Below are positions 43,020 through 52,606 of a stretch of 62,258 nucleotides of DNA, in pieces. Position numbers and translations under genes: made by a program. Positions within the stretch are counted from its first letter, which is position 1. Every line of letters starts with the position of its first letter. The notes beneath the pieces are model-generated. The model saw only the letters and a program-made list of their open reading frames with translations. It made no database searches and had not been told where the DNA came from. The DNA is taken from contig PMJR01000066.1 of the NCBI GenBank assembly GCA_003158475.1, forward strand, positions 1-62,258, given 5' to 3'. Source of the stretch: Ignavibacteriota bacterium. Lineage in GTDB: Bacteria > Bacteroidota > Ignavibacteria > UBA10030 > UBA6906.

Positions 43020-44024
43020 ATGAATACCGTCGAAACAAACGTCGCTTCGTTCCCGGTGGCACGGCTCCGCCGGCTCCGTATGACGGAGACACTGCGGGGC
43101 ATGGTCCGTGAAACCCACCTGAGCCCGGACGATCTCATCTATCCGCTCTTCGTCGTCCCGGGATCGAATGTAAAAAAAGAGGTTTCTTCGATGCCGGGGG
43201 TCTACCAGATGTCCGTGGACCAGATCGTCCGTGAATGCGCCGATGTCCATGCGCTCGGGATCCCCGCCGTGATATTCTTCGGCATACCGGAGGAGAAGGA
43301 CGAAGTCGGCTCCGGTGCCTACGATACTCACGGCGTCGTCCAAGAGGCGCTCAGGGCCGTGAAAAAGGAGGTCCCGGACCTTTTCCTCATCACCGACGTC
43401 TGCCTCTGTGAGTATACATCCCACGGGCACTGCGGGATCGTCCGGGGGAACGAGATCGTGAACGACGAATCCGTCGAACTCCTCGCCCGCGAGGCGCTCT
43501 CGCACGCCGAGGCGGGAGCCGATATGGTCGCCCCTTCGGACATGTTCGACGGCAGGGTTGGCGCGATCCGGCGGGCGCTGGATGAGCATGATTTCCGGAA
43601 CATCCCCATCATGTCTTATGCGGCGAAGTACGCGTCCGGTTTCTACGGCCCATTCAGGGAGGCGGCGGAGAGCACACCGAAATTCGGCGACAGGCGCTCC
43701 CACCAGATGGATCCGGCAAATTCCGACGAAGCGATCAGGGAGGTGGCACAGGACATCGCCGAGGGGGCGGACATTGTCATGGTGAAACCGGCGTTGCCTT
43801 ATCTCGACGTGCTCTACAGAGTGAAGCAGCAGTTCGGGATGCCGACCGCGGCATACAACGTCAGCGGCGAATACGCCATGGTCAAGGCGGCCGCACGTCT
43901 GGGGTGGATAGACGAAGAGCGCGTCATGATGGAGATGCTCACCGGGATCAAACGGGCGGGGGCCGACCTGATACTCACGTACTTCGCGAAGGCCGCGGCG
44001 GGTCTCCTCAGGAGGAAGCGGTGA
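43020..44024 (+). CDS. hemB: Delta-aminolevulinic acid dehydratase (porphobilinogen synthase)
   Basis: The 334-residue enzyme condenses two 5-aminolevulinate molecules. The zinc-site cysteines C128, C130 and C138 ([14 protein letters not shown]) mark it as a zinc-dependent type, and the Schiff-base lysines K203 ([15 protein letters not shown]) and K256 ([10 protein letters not shown]) are present, with [14 protein letters not shown] between. Gap to hemY is 19 nt, and its stop overlaps the hemL GTG start. It acts before hemC in the pathway despite its late place in the operon. Confidence 0.97.
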   Translation: MNTVETNVASFPVARLRRLRMTETLRGMVRETHLSPDDLIYPLFVVPGSNVKKEVSSMPGVYQMSVDQIVRECADVHALGIPAVIFFGIPEEKDEVGSGAYDTHGVVQEALRAVKKEVPDLFLITDVCLCEYTSHGHCGIVRGNEIVNDESVELLAREALSHAEAGADMVAPSDMFDGRVGAIRRALDEHDFRNIPIMSYAAKYASGFYGPFREAAESTPKFGDRRSHQMDPANSDEAIREVAQDIAEGADIVMVKPALPYLDVLYRVKQQFGMPTAAYNVSGEYAMVKAAARLGWIDEERVMMEMLTGIKRAGADLILTYFAKAAAGLLRRKR

Positions 44025-45331
44025 CGGGTGACGTGAAGACCCGGAGATCCGATGCGCTGTTCGCGCGCGCGCTGGAGCTGATTCCCGGAGGGGTCAACTC
44101 ACCCGTCCGTGCATTCCGCTCCGTCGGGTGCTCCCCGCGTTTCATCACGAAGGCGGAAGGTGCACGCCTCTGGGATGAGGACGGCAACGAGTACATCGAC
44201 TATGTGGGTTCATGGGGACCGATGATACTCGGCCACGCGCACCCGCGGGTGATCGGTGCGGTGATCCGTGCCGCTGCTTCGGGGACCAGTTTCGGCGCAC
44301 CGACGGGGCTCGAAGTGAGAATGGCGGAATTGATAACGCGGCTCGTCCCTTCCGTGGAGATGGTCCGGATGGTGAACTCCGGCACCGAGGCGACGATGAG
44401 CGCGGTCCGCCTCTCACGGGCGTACACCGGGCGTGAGAAGATCATAAAGTTCGAGGGGTGCTATCACGGTCACGCCGACGCGTTCCTTATCAAGGCGGGT
44501 TCCGGCGCGATGACGATGAGTGTTCCCGACAGCCCGGGGGTCCCCGCGGGAGTCGCGGCACAGACGCTCACGGCCCGCTTCAACGACCTGGATTCCGTGG
44601 CGGCGCTCCTGGGGCTCCACCGCCGTGAGGTGGCGGCACTCATTGTCGAGCCCGTTGTCGGGAACATGGGGTGCGTCCCTCCGGAACCCGGATTCCTGGA
44701 GGGACTGCGACGTCTCTGCACGGAAGAAGGCGTCGTTCTCATTTTCGACGAGGTGATGACCGGATTCCGGCTTGCCCTCGGGGGAGCGCAGCAGCTTTAC
44801 GGGGTGAGGCCCGACCTGACGACACTCGGGAAGATCATCGGCGGGGGGATGCCTGTCGGCGCATACGGCGGGAAACGTGAGATCATGACGATGATCGCGC
44901 CGGCCGGACCGGTCTACCAGGCGGGGACGCTCTCGGGGAATCCGCTTGCAATGACCGCCGGGCTCGAGACACTGACAATCCTGGCCGGGGACCCCGGCCT
45001 CTACGATCAGCTGGAACGGAAATCACGGCGGCTGGCGGAGGGGATTGCCCGGACGATCGACTCGCTCGGGTTGCCGCTGACGCAGAACCGCGTGGGTTCC
45101 ATGTCCACGCTCTTCTTTACCCCCGGACGTGTCATCGACTATGCGGGAGCGCTCAAGGCGGACACAAAGCGCTTCGGTGTGTACTTCCGTGAGATGCTCC
45201 GCCGGGGGATCTACCTGGCTCCCTCACAGTACGAAGCAGGCTTCATGTCGGTCGCGCACACGGACGAGGATATCGACAGGACGATCGACGCGAACCGCGA
45301 GGCGCTCACAGCCGCATTCACCACAAAGTAA
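44021..45331 (+). CDS. hemL: Glutamate-1-semialdehyde 2,1-aminomutase
   Basis: The 436-residue PLP enzyme turns glutamate-1-semialdehyde into 5-aminolevulinate. Visible: [76 protein letters not shown] and the PLP lysine K271 in [17 protein letters not shown]. It starts at GTG 44021, overlapping the hemB stop by 4 nt; an upstream in-frame extension inside hemB is not used. Together with hemA it completes the C5 route to aminolevulinate. Confidence 0.97.
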   Translation: MTGDVKTRRSDALFARALELIPGGVNSPVRAFRSVGCSPRFITKAEGARLWDEDGNEYIDYVGSWGPMILGHAHPRVIGAVIRAAASGTSFGAPTGLEVRMAELITRLVPSVEMVRMVNSGTEATMSAVRLSRAYTGREKIIKFEGCYHGHADAFLIKAGSGAMTMSVPDSPGVPAGVAAQTLTARFNDLDSVAALLGLHRREVAALIVEPVVGNMGCVPPEPGFLEGLRRLCTEEGVVLIFDEVMTGFRLALGGAQQLYGVRPDLTTLGKIIGGGMPVGAYGGKREIMTMIAPAGPVYQAGTLSGNPLAMTAGLETLTILAGDPGLYDQLERKSRRLAEGIARTIDSLGLPLTQNRVGSMSTLFFTPGRVIDYAGALKADTKRFGVYFREMLRRGIYLAPSQYEAGFMSVAHTDEDIDRTIDANREALTAAFTTK

Positions 45332-45341
45332 AAGGAGGCGC

Positions 45342-45821
45342 ATGTTTACACTGACCTGCGGATCCTACAAGATCGGAGGGGAGATCCCGGTGAAGTACGC
45401 ACATCGCCCGATCCCCGGGGCGGAGAACATCTCCCCGGCATTCAGCTGGGAGGATCCTCCGCCGGGCACCAGGTCCTTTGCTCTCTCGATCGTGGACCCC
45501 CATCCCGTGGCGAACAACTGGGTCCACTGGTTTATCATCGACATTCCCTTCCAGGAGCGATCGCTGGGGGAGGGTGCGTCCGGGACGGGGAGGCTTCCCT
45601 CGGGAGCAAAGGAACTTCTCAACTCGTACAACGAGAAGGGCTACGGAGGACCCGCACCGCCGAAGGGTTCGGGGTCACACCCGTACGTCGCCACGCTGTA
45701 TGCTCTCGATACTCCCTCGCTCCCTCTCGGGAAAGACACGGTTCTTTCGGCGTTCCTGAGGACGATCGAAGGGAAGAGCATCGCCGAGGCCTCCCTGACG
45801 GCGTACCACGAGCGGAAGTGA
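45342..45821 (+). CDS. YbhB/YbcL-type phosphatidylethanolamine-binding protein homolog
   Basis: The 159-residue protein matches the bacterial PEBP family: ENISPAFSWEDPPPGTRSFALSIVDPHPVANNWVHWFIIDIP with the conserved DPD-like DP-x-P and HW motifs, then GYGGPAPPKGSGSHPYVATLYALD, which carries the G-x-P-P-x-GS-HPY ligand-site signature. AAAGGAGG precedes the ATG, 10 nt after hemL, so it is the last gene of the heme operon. Bacterial PEBPs have no settled function; ligand binding or protease/kinase inhibition have been proposed. The heme-operon link may be incidental. Confidence 0.88.
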   Translation: MFTLTCGSYKIGGEIPVKYAHRPIPGAENISPAFSWEDPPPGTRSFALSIVDPHPVANNWVHWFIIDIPFQERSLGEGASGTGRLPSGAKELLNSYNEKGYGGPAPPKGSGSHPYVATLYALDTPSLPLGKDTVLSAFLRTIEGKSIAEASLTAYHERK

Positions 45822-45843
45822 GCTGCTCATTGCGCGGTGTCTT

Positions 45844-46953
45844 TTACAGCATTCCCCCGACATATTGCGCAATCGCCGGCGACGCCGTCAGGCCGGGAGA
45901 TTCTATCCCTATCAGGTTGATGAACCCCGGGAGTCCCCGCTCACTCTCCTCCCGTATCACGAAGTCTCTCGGCGGCTCCCCCGGTCCCTGCAGCTTCGGA
46001 CGGATCCCGCTCATGTCTGGAGTGAGGTCTTCGTCACGGACATGCGGGAGTAACCGGCGGACGGAAGCGCCGAAGGCGCCCCGTTTCTTTTCGTCGACGC
46101 GGTAGTCCAGCACGCGACCCTCCTGGTACTCGATGTCCGGGCCGAACTTCAGGCGTCCCCCGAGGTCCACGACCGCATGGACGCCCAGCGTTTCATTGGT
46201 CGGGACCGGGTAGACGAGCCGGCTCACGCATCCGCTCAATGATGCCGGCAGGGCGAAATAGCATCCCCTGCTGTAGTGGAGCCGGTACCCTTCCCCATCC
46301 ACGTCGATGCCGGCAAGCGCGGCGATCGTGTCGGACTCCAGTCCGGCTGCGTTGATGACGCGTTCCGACGTGATCGTGGAGTACTCCCCCCCCTCACTGA
46401 CAGTGATCAGGTAGTCGTTGGAACGGCGTTCCACCCCGACAACGGTGCAGTGCGTCTGCACCTCGGCTCCCTGGTCCTTCGCTGTTCTGTAAAAGAAATC
46501 CATGAGTCCGTGCGCGCTGATGATCCCCGTATCCGGAGAGAAGAGGCCGCCGACGGTGACGATCTGCGGCTCCAGGGCAAGGACTTCCGCGGCGGTCATC
46601 ACGCGGAGCGAGACCCCGTTCTCCGATCCGAGAGCGCGGAGCCGGTGGAGTTCCCCTTCCTCCGATGGACGTGTGGCGGTGATGATCTTTGTGATCCGCC
46701 TGTGGGGAATGCCGTGGCGGCCGCAGATTTCATACAGGAGACGGTTTCCCTCGACGCAGAGCCGTGCCTTCAGCGAACCGTTGGCGTAATAAATTCCCGC
46801 GTGGATGACCTCGCTGTTGCGGCTCGAGGTCTCCTGACCGTACTTCGGATTCCTCTCCAGGAGGTACAGAGGTGCGTGGCGCCGGGAAAGCTCTGCGGCG
46901 ATCGCAAGGCCGACCGCACCACCGCCTATGACTGTGAGAGCGGCATCCGGCAT
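45844..46953 (-). CDS. lhgO: L-2-hydroxyglutarate oxidase/dehydrogenase-like flavoprotein
   Basis: The ~369-residue FAD enzyme has the dinucleotide motif LTVIGGGAVGLAIAAELSRR and the LhgO signatures QETSSRNSEVIHAGIYYANGSLKARLCVEGN, SPDTGIISAHGLMDFF, NAAGLESDTIAALAGI and LIGIESPGLTASPAIAQYV. It oxidises L-2-hydroxyglutarate to 2-oxoglutarate, a repair step for a side product of malate dehydrogenase, probably feeding electrons to quinone. ATG 46953 is preferred to TTG 46959. It follows the HAD phosphatase gene by 6 nt on the same strand. Confidence 0.9.
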   Translation of the reverse strand: MPDAALTVIGGGAVGLAIAAELSRRHAPLYLLERNPKYGQETSSRNSEVIHAGIYYANGSLKARLCVEGNRLLYEICGRHGIPHRRITKIITATRPSEEGELHRLRALGSENGVSLRVMTAAEVLALEPQIVTVGGLFSPDTGIISAHGLMDFFYRTAKDQGAEVQTHCTVVGVERRSNDYLITVSEGGEYSTITSERVINAAGLESDTIAALAGIDVDGEGYRLHYSRGCYFALPASLSGCVSRLVYPVPTNETLGVHAVVDLGGRLKFGPDIEYQEGRVLDYRVDEKKRGAFGASVRRLLPHVRDEDLTPDMSGIRPKLQGPGEPPRDFVIREESERGLPGFINLIGIESPGLTASPAIAQYVGGML

Positions 46954-46959
46954 GTTCAA

Positions 46960-47862
46960 TTACTCCACGATGTGCGGTGATTCCACAAGGACCCAGGTCT
47001 TGTCCGGCACGGTGCCCGCGGCGCGGAAGAAGTCCGCCGTGTCCCTCTTCCTGGAGTTGACCCTGACCCTGAGTCCCGCGGAATAGAGCAGGAGGGGGAT
47101 GTCGTTTTTCGAGTCGCTCGCCACCAAAAGGGGGATGAGGTCCGTGTGACGCCGGAGGGCGTCGATTTTGCCGGTGCGTATGGGGACAGGCTCCTCTGCC
47201 CGGTCCGTCAGGAGTCCGTCACGCACTTCCAGATCGATCCCGATGATCCGGTCCGGGGGTATGCCGAAGCGCCGGAACACCGGCACGACGCTCCATTTGT
47301 TGCTCCCTGTGACGACCCAGATGTCGAATTTCCGTTCCGTGAGCGCGCCGATCAGTTCCACGGATTCCCGGATGAACCTGGCGCCGCGGGAAAGATCGCG
47401 CCCGCCGAGCCGCCTGATCCCGATCGGCGAGGAGATCTCATCCTCGAACGTTGCGTCCGCCAGCGCGTGCACTTCCGCCGGCGTGTATCCCGCAAAAAGG
47501 CGGACGATGTCGGCGCAGGCCTTGACCACCGCCCCCGAGGCGATCTGGTCGAAATACCGCGAGAGAAGAATCTCCGCGAATCTGGGGTACGCAGGACTCC
47601 CCGCCCGCTCGGCGGGAACAAGTGCCGCCAGTTCCTCGTACAGGCTCCCGAGTTCCCCGCGCCGGGGATGATCCGGCCAAACCAGGGCGGGAGACCGCCG
47701 GAAATGAAAATGCTCGATTTGGCGGTAGAACATCGCCTCCCCCATATCCCCGTGAACCACCGTCCCGTCACAGTCAAAAACAGCGACGGGGCGGGGGCCC
47801 TGATCGTGGTTCAGGTGTCCGGCGAGGAATGCCGCGACGGCGGGGTCTGTCAGTATGGACAT
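46960..47862 (-). CDS. HAD-superfamily phosphatase (SerB-like class IB)
   Basis: The ~300-residue protein has HAD motifs: AVFDCDGTVVHGDMGEAMFY (motif I, nucleophile and acid Asp), IWVVTGSNKW (motif II, Thr/Ser), a lysine in TGKIDAL (III) and LLVASDSKNDIPLLLYS (IV). The large helical cap inserted after motif I resembles haloacid phosphatases acting on phosphoserine, phosphocholine or similar. It lies 6 nt upstream of lhgO, which suggests a metabolite-repair or small-molecule role, but the substrate is unknown. The longer ORF (start 47919) overlaps the lepA promoter; ATG 47862 is preferred. Confidence 0.82.
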   Translation of the reverse strand: MSILTDPAVAAFLAGHLNHDQGPRPVAVFDCDGTVVHGDMGEAMFYRQIEHFHFRRSPALVWPDHPRRGELGSLYEELAALVPAERAGSPAYPRFAEILLSRYFDQIASGAVVKACADIVRLFAGYTPAEVHALADATFEDEISSPIGIRRLGGRDLSRGARFIRESVELIGALTERKFDIWVVTGSNKWSVVPVFRRFGIPPDRIIGIDLEVRDGLLTDRAEEPVPIRTGKIDALRRHTDLIPLLVASDSKNDIPLLLYSAGLRVRVNSRKRDTADFFRAAGTVPDKTWVLVESPHIVE

Positions 47863-47918
47863 GTCGTGTGAGAGAGACGTTCCCCTCAAAATACGAAGGG
47901 AGGGGCGGAAGAGCAACA

Positions 47919-47947
47919 TTGCAACTCACCGGCGAAAGAAGTATATT
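47919..47947 (+). promoter_or_regulatory. Candidate lepA promoter
   Basis: TTGCAA (47919-47924), a 17-nt spacer and TATATT (47942-47947) give a good housekeeping-sigma promoter with a ~70-nt leader to lepA. Confidence 0.6.
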
Positions 47948-48024
47948 GATCCATGACGTGTGCCCGACCGAGCAAGTCCGCCCCGCTTTCCCCGGGACGG
48001 ATTTTCTGTTATTGACGATACCGC

Positions 48025-49824
48025 ATGAACGCGATCCGGAATTTCTGCATCATCGCCCATATTGATCACGGCAAGTCGACGATCGCCGACCGCCTTCTCG
48101 AGCGGACCGGCACGATCACGCCCCGCGAGATGAAGTTCAACCAGGTCCTTGACGACATGGACCTCGAACAGGAACGCGGGATCACGATCAAGCTGCACGC
48201 CATCCAGATGCACTACGCGGCGAAGGACGGATCCTCCTACACGCTGAATCTCATCGACACGCCGGGACACGTCGATTTTTCCTACGAAGTCTCCCGGTCA
48301 CTCGCCGCCTGTGAAGGGGCCATACTGGTCGTGGATGCGTCGCAGGGTGTGGAAGCACAGACCATAAGCAACCTGTACCTTGCGATCGACGCGGGACTCG
48401 AGATCATCCCCGTCATCAACAAGATCGACCTGCCGAGCGCGACGATCGACGCCGTCAAAGGGCAGATCAGGGATCTGATCGGCTGCCGCGACGACGAGAT
48501 CATCCTGGCGAGCGCGAAGGCCAACATCGGCATCGACGAAATACTGGAGGCGGTTGTCGGCCGCATCGCATCCCCCGCGGGGGATCCTGCCCGGCCCCTC
48601 CGCGCCCTGATATTCGATTCGGTGTTCGACGCCTACCGCGGGTCGGTCGTGTACATCCGCGTTGTCGAAGGGACGCTCCGGGAGGGGGACAGGATCATGT
48701 TCTTCCACACGGGGAAACCTTTCGACGCCGAGGAGGTGGGGGTCCTGGAGATGAAGCGGCTCCGGACGGGGGAGCTGGCCGCAGGGAACGTGGGGTACCT
48801 CATCGCCGGGGTGAGGGACGTCCATGACACCAAAGTCGGCGACACGGTCACCTCGGCGGCGCACCCGGCAGAGAGTGCGCTCCCGGGATACAAGGAAGTG
48901 AAACCGATGGTCTTCAGCGGCGTGTACCCGACGAATGCCGAAGACTTCGAGGACCTCCGGAGCGCGATCGCAAAGCTGCAGCTCAACGACTCCTCGCTCG
49001 TCTACCAGCCGGAAACATCGACGGCGCTCGGGTTCGGATTCCGGTGCGGTTTTCTCGGCCTGCTCCACATGGAGATCGTCCAGGAACGGCTCGAGCGCGA
49101 ATACAACCAGAACATCATCAACACCGTGCCCAATGTGGAATACCGGGTGACACGGACAGGAGGTGACGTCGTTCTCGTGGACAACCCGTCCACCATGCCG
49201 CCCCTGGGCGAAGTCGCCATGGTGGAGGAACCGTACGTCAAGGCGCAGATCATCGTCCCGGTGGAATATGTCGGGAACATCATGAAGCTCTGCATGGACC
49301 GCCGGGGGGTGTACCGGAACACGACCTACCTCGATCCCACGCGGGCGGACATCGCATACGACATGCCCCTGAGCGAGATCATATTTGATTTTTATGATAA
49401 ATTGAAATCGACGAGCCGGGGGTATGCATCGTTCGACTATGACCTCCTGGATTTCCGCGAATCGGACCTCGTCAAACTCGACATCCTCCTCAACGGGGAG
49501 TCTGTCGATGCGTTCTCGTGCATCGTGCACCGGGACAAGGCGCACGACTGGGGGAAGAAGCTCTGTGTGAAACTGCGCAAACTGATACCGAGGCAGATGT
49601 TCGAGGTGGCCATCCAGGCGGCGATCGGCAGCAAGGTCGTCGCGCGAGAGTCGATTTCCGCGATGCGAAAGAACGTGCTGGCGAAATGCTATGGGGGCGA
49701 CATCTCCCGCAAGCGGAAGCTCCTGGAGAAACAAAAAGAAGGAAAAAAGCGTATGAAGCAGGTGGGGCGCGTCGAAATTCCCCAGGAAGCGTTCCTGGCG
49801 GTTCTCTCAATGGAAGACGAATAA
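48025..49824 (+). CDS. lepA: Elongation factor 4 (LepA)
   Basis: The 599-residue translational GTPase has G1 AHIDHGKST, the switch region QERGITIK, G3 [12 protein letters not shown]4 NKIDLP, then EF-G-like domains and the LepA-specific C-terminal domain ([54 protein letters not shown]). Length equals the family norm. It acts on the ribosome, promoting back-translocation or initiation/assembly fidelity. As in many bacteria it heads an operon with lepB, here with two signal peptidase genes following at 8 nt and then 1 nt. There is no strong ribosome site before the ATG. Confidence 0.97.
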   Translation: MNAIRNFCIIAHIDHGKSTIADRLLERTGTITPREMKFNQVLDDMDLEQERGITIKLHAIQMHYAAKDGSSYTLNLIDTPGHVDFSYEVSRSLAACEGAILVVDASQGVEAQTISNLYLAIDAGLEIIPVINKIDLPSATIDAVKGQIRDLIGCRDDEIILASAKANIGIDEILEAVVGRIASPAGDPARPLRALIFDSVFDAYRGSVVYIRVVEGTLREGDRIMFFHTGKPFDAEEVGVLEMKRLRTGELAAGNVGYLIAGVRDVHDTKVGDTVTSAAHPAESALPGYKEVKPMVFSGVYPTNAEDFEDLRSAIAKLQLNDSSLVYQPETSTALGFGFRCGFLGLLHMEIVQERLEREYNQNIINTVPNVEYRVTRTGGDVVLVDNPSTMPPLGEVAMVEEPYVKAQIIVPVEYVGNIMKLCMDRRGVYRNTTYLDPTRADIAYDMPLSEIIFDFYDKLKSTSRGYASFDYDLLDFRESDLVKLDILLNGESVDAFSCIVHRDKAHDWGKKLCVKLRKLIPRQMFEVAIQAAIGSKVVARESISAMRKNVLAKCYGGDISRKRKLLEKQKEGKKRMKQVGRVEIPQEAFLAVLSMEDE

Positions 49825-49832
49825 GGAGGCCC

Positions 49833-50738
49833 ATGGCAAGAACGAACCGGTCATCGACGGAGAAGGAACATCGGGAGGTCAAAAAGGAGCCCGTCAAGGA
49901 CTTCCTGAAGGACCTGGTGTTCGTGCTCGTGTCGTTTTTCTTCCTGAACAGCTTTGTGCTCGCTTCGTTCGAAGTCCCCACCGGGTCGATGGAGAACGAA
50001 ATCATGGCGGGCGATTTCCTTTTTGTCAACAAGTTCATCTACGGCGGAACGACACCGCGCACGATTCCCTTTACCAACGTCCGGCTTCCGTGGTTCAGGG
50101 TCCCCGCCCTGCGAAGCGTCGGTCGCGGCGATGTCATCGTGTTCGAATTCCCCGGGCAGCGCGAGGAGATCCAGTCGCCGGAATTCATGTTCTATCTCAA
50201 GCGCTGCGTGGCGCTCAGCGGAGACACGATCCAGGTTGTCAACAGGATCCTGTACATCAACGGGACGCCGGCGCCGATCCCCCGGAACATGAAATTCAAC
50301 AACCTGAACCCGCGGCCGCAGGCATACGCGGACCCGAAGATCTTCCCCCGCGACGCACCGTTCAACGAGGATTTCTGGGGCCCGGTCACGGTGCCGAAGA
50401 AAGGGGACGTCCTTGACCTGAACGCTTCCACCTACATGCGGTGGGCGACATTCATCGTACGGGAGGGACACCGGGTGCGCCTTGACGAACGGGCACGGGT
50501 CCTCGTCGACGGCGTGGCGGTGACGAGGTACGTCGTCCAGAGGAATTACCTCTTCGGCATGGGGGACAACCGGGACAACAGCCTTGATTCACGGTTCTGG
50601 GGGTTCATCCCCGAGGAGAACATCGTGGGGACCCCCATGATCGTGTACTGGTCATGGGACCCGGACAAGCCCCTGAGCAGCATCATCGACAAGCTCGGGT
50701 CGATCCGTCTCAGCCGCATCGGCTCCCTCATAAGGTAG
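49833..50738 (+). CDS. lepB: Signal peptidase I (copy 1)
   Basis: The 301-residue enzyme removes signal peptides from Sec-exported proteins at the outer face of the inner membrane. One N-terminal transmembrane helix (LVFVLVSFFFLNSFVLA) precedes the catalytic serine S52 in FEVPTGSMENEI and the general-base lysine K123 in FYLKRCVALSGD, followed by the box E motif GMGDNRDNSLDSRFWGF. The insert between boxes D and E (INGTPAPIPRNMKFNN…) is longer than in minimal SPases. AAGGAGG lies upstream; it follows lepA by 8 nt. Confidence 0.95.
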   Translation: MARTNRSSTEKEHREVKKEPVKDFLKDLVFVLVSFFFLNSFVLASFEVPTGSMENEIMAGDFLFVNKFIYGGTTPRTIPFTNVRLPWFRVPALRSVGRGDVIVFEFPGQREEIQSPEFMFYLKRCVALSGDTIQVVNRILYINGTPAPIPRNMKFNNLNPRPQAYADPKIFPRDAPFNEDFWGPVTVPKKGDVLDLNASTYMRWATFIVREGHRVRLDERARVLVDGVAVTRYVVQRNYLFGMGDNRDNSLDSRFWGFIPEENIVGTPMIVYWSWDPDKPLSSIIDKLGSIRLSRIGSLIR

Positions 50739-50739
50739 C

Positions 50740-51405
50740 ATGGAAAGGACGCCGGCCGGGGGAACCGGCCCGCGCCGGGCGCGCGTCTTCCGCCGCATCC
50801 GGGACGCAGCGGAGATCCTCGGATTGACCGTCGCGCTTGCGCTTGCGGTGAAGACATGTATCGTCGACGCGGTCCACGTGCCGAGCGCCTCCATGGAAAA
50901 CACGCTCTTGGTGGGGGACTTTGTCCTCGTCAACAAGTTCGTCTACGGTCCCTCGACGCCCCGGTTCCTGCCGATCGTGGGGAGCAGGCTCCCTGCGCTG
51001 CGGCTCCCGGGCCCCGGCTCGCCCGCCCGGGGGGACGTGATCGTGTTCTACGCGCCGGAGGGGACCCCTCCGCGGCTCTATGTCAAGCGCCTGGTGGGTC
51101 TTCCGGGAGATACCGTGATGCTTCGCGGCGGGGCGTTGATCGTCAACGGACAGGAGGTCGCTCCATCCCCGTCGGCGAAACCGGCGCGAAAGCACGCGGC
51201 CGACTTCGGTCCGGTCGTTGTCCCGAAGGCCGGGGAGACGATCCTCTATTTTGTCCTGGGAGACAACCGGGACGACAGCCTGGACAGCCGGGCGTGGGGA
51301 TTTGTGCCGTTCGACCGGATCGTCGGGCGTGCCATGATGATCTACTGGTCGGTGGACGGCCGGACGGGGATCCGTTGGGGGCGACCCGGTACCGTCGTCC
51401 GATAG
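50740..51405 (+). CDS. lepB: Signal peptidase I (copy 2, shorter paralog)
   Basis: The 221-residue second signal peptidase has the same catalytic set, S51 in VPSASMENTLLVGD and K116 in LYVKRLVGLPGDTV, plus LGDNRDDSLDSRAWGFVP, and one N-terminal helix (AEILGLTVALALAVKTCIV). It lacks the large insert of copy 1 and has SAS rather than TGS before the serine. It starts 1 nt after the copy 1 stop. It likely arose by duplication and diverged; the two may differ in substrate length or specificity. Confidence 0.94.
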   Translation: MERTPAGGTGPRRARVFRRIRDAAEILGLTVALALAVKTCIVDAVHVPSASMENTLLVGDFVLVNKFVYGPSTPRFLPIVGSRLPALRLPGPGSPARGDVIVFYAPEGTPPRLYVKRLVGLPGDTVMLRGGALIVNGQEVAPSPSAKPARKHAADFGPVVVPKAGETILYFVLGDNRDDSLDSRAWGFVPFDRIVGRAMMIYWSVDGRTGIRWGRPGTVVR

Positions 51406-51438
51406 CCTGTTCCTCAACTGTTTTTACAATAGACTGCG

Positions 51439-52575
51439 ATGTCATCTCTGTACGTTCATATCCCCTTCTGCCAGCGCAAGTGCGTCTACTGCGACTTCTA
51501 TTCCATTGAGACAGTCTCCCTCATGGGGACGTTTCTCGACGCCCTCGACACGGAAATCGCACTTGTCGGACCGGTGGGGGAGGGGGTGTCGTTCGACACG
51601 CTCTTCTTCGGAGGAGGGACACCCTCCCTGCTCGCGCCCTCTGAGCTCGAACGCGTGATGCGTTCTCTCCGGAGTGCATTCGCGATCAGGGGGGATGCCG
51701 AGATCACGCTCGAGACCAATCCGGGGACCGTTTCACTCGAGAAGCTGCGCCAGTACCGGTCTCTCGGCGTAAACCGCCTCAGCATCGGGATCCAGTCGTT
51801 CGATGAAAACGAGCTCCGGTTCCTCGGCAGGATTCACGACGCCGCTGAGGCGTCCCGATGCGTCGGTCTGGCGCGCGAAGCGGGCTACGGAAATGTGAGC
51901 GTCGACCTTATCTATTCCCTCCCCGGCCAGACGGTGGGGGAGTGGGAGAGAACGCTGTCAACGGCGCTCGCCCTCGGTCCGGATCACGTTTCGGCATACA
52001 GCCTGATCGTGGAGGACGACACGCCGCTTGCGCGGATGGTTTCCGCAAAGCTGGTGTCGCCGAATCCCGTCGAGGCCGAAGCGGTGCTCTATGAGCACAC
52101 CATGGCCGTGATGGAACGGGCCGGATTCGAACACTATGAAGTTTCGAGCTATGCCCGGCCGGGATTCAGGAGCCTGCACAACTCCGCGTACTGGTCCCAC
52201 GCGGGATACCTCGGCTTCGGGCCCTCCGCCCATTCGTTCTGGGCCCAGGGGAACGGTGGCAGTCAACTGCGGTGGGCGAATGTGCCCGCCCTCAGCAGGT
52301 ACTGCGGCAGTCTCCGGAAGGGTGAACTCCCCGTCGCGATGCGTGAAGAGATGACGTGCGCGCAGCTGTGCAACGAGCGGATCTTCCTCGGGCTGAGGAG
52401 CTCCGGCGTGGACCTCCGGAGGCTGGGAGATGAATTCGGGCTGCCGGCGGACAGGCTTGCGCTTGCCGGGGCACTCGTGGAGGACGGGGCGGCGGTGATG
52501 GACCGCGGCACACTGCGCCTGACGGCCCGCGGGTACATGCTCTGCGATGAGATTGCTGCGCGCATGATGGTGTGA
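51439..52575 (+). CDS. hemW: HemW-type radical SAM heme chaperone
   Basis: The 378-residue protein begins SSLYVHIPFCQRKCVYCDFYS, with the radical-SAM CxxxCxxC followed by D-F rather than a fourth cysteine, which marks HemW instead of coproporphyrinogen dehydrogenase HemN. Other family stretches are FFGGGTPSLL, ETNPGTV, GVNRLSIGIQSF, VDLIYSLPGQT, SAYSL and the C-terminal domain ending MLCDEIAARMM. HemW transfers heme to respiratory proteins. Its presence with lepA/lepB and near the hem operon fits common synteny. Confidence 0.93.
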   Translation: MSSLYVHIPFCQRKCVYCDFYSIETVSLMGTFLDALDTEIALVGPVGEGVSFDTLFFGGGTPSLLAPSELERVMRSLRSAFAIRGDAEITLETNPGTVSLEKLRQYRSLGVNRLSIGIQSFDENELRFLGRIHDAAEASRCVGLAREAGYGNVSVDLIYSLPGQTVGEWERTLSTALALGPDHVSAYSLIVEDDTPLARMVSAKLVSPNPVEAEAVLYEHTMAVMERAGFEHYEVSSYARPGFRSLHNSAYWSHAGYLGFGPSAHSFWAQGNGGSQLRWANVPALSRYCGSLRKGELPVAMREEMTCAQLCNERIFLGLRSSGVDLRRLGDEFGLPADRLALAGALVEDGAAVMDRGTLRLTARGYMLCDEIAARMMV

Positions 52576-52606
52576 TGTCCTCCCCCCACTTCCCGGGATT
52601 CAGGTC

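Noticed and set aside
51439-52575. Assignment as coproporphyrinogen dehydrogenase HemN
   Set aside because: The radical-SAM motif is CxxxCxxC followed by D-F, without HemN's additional cysteine, and the length fits HemW.
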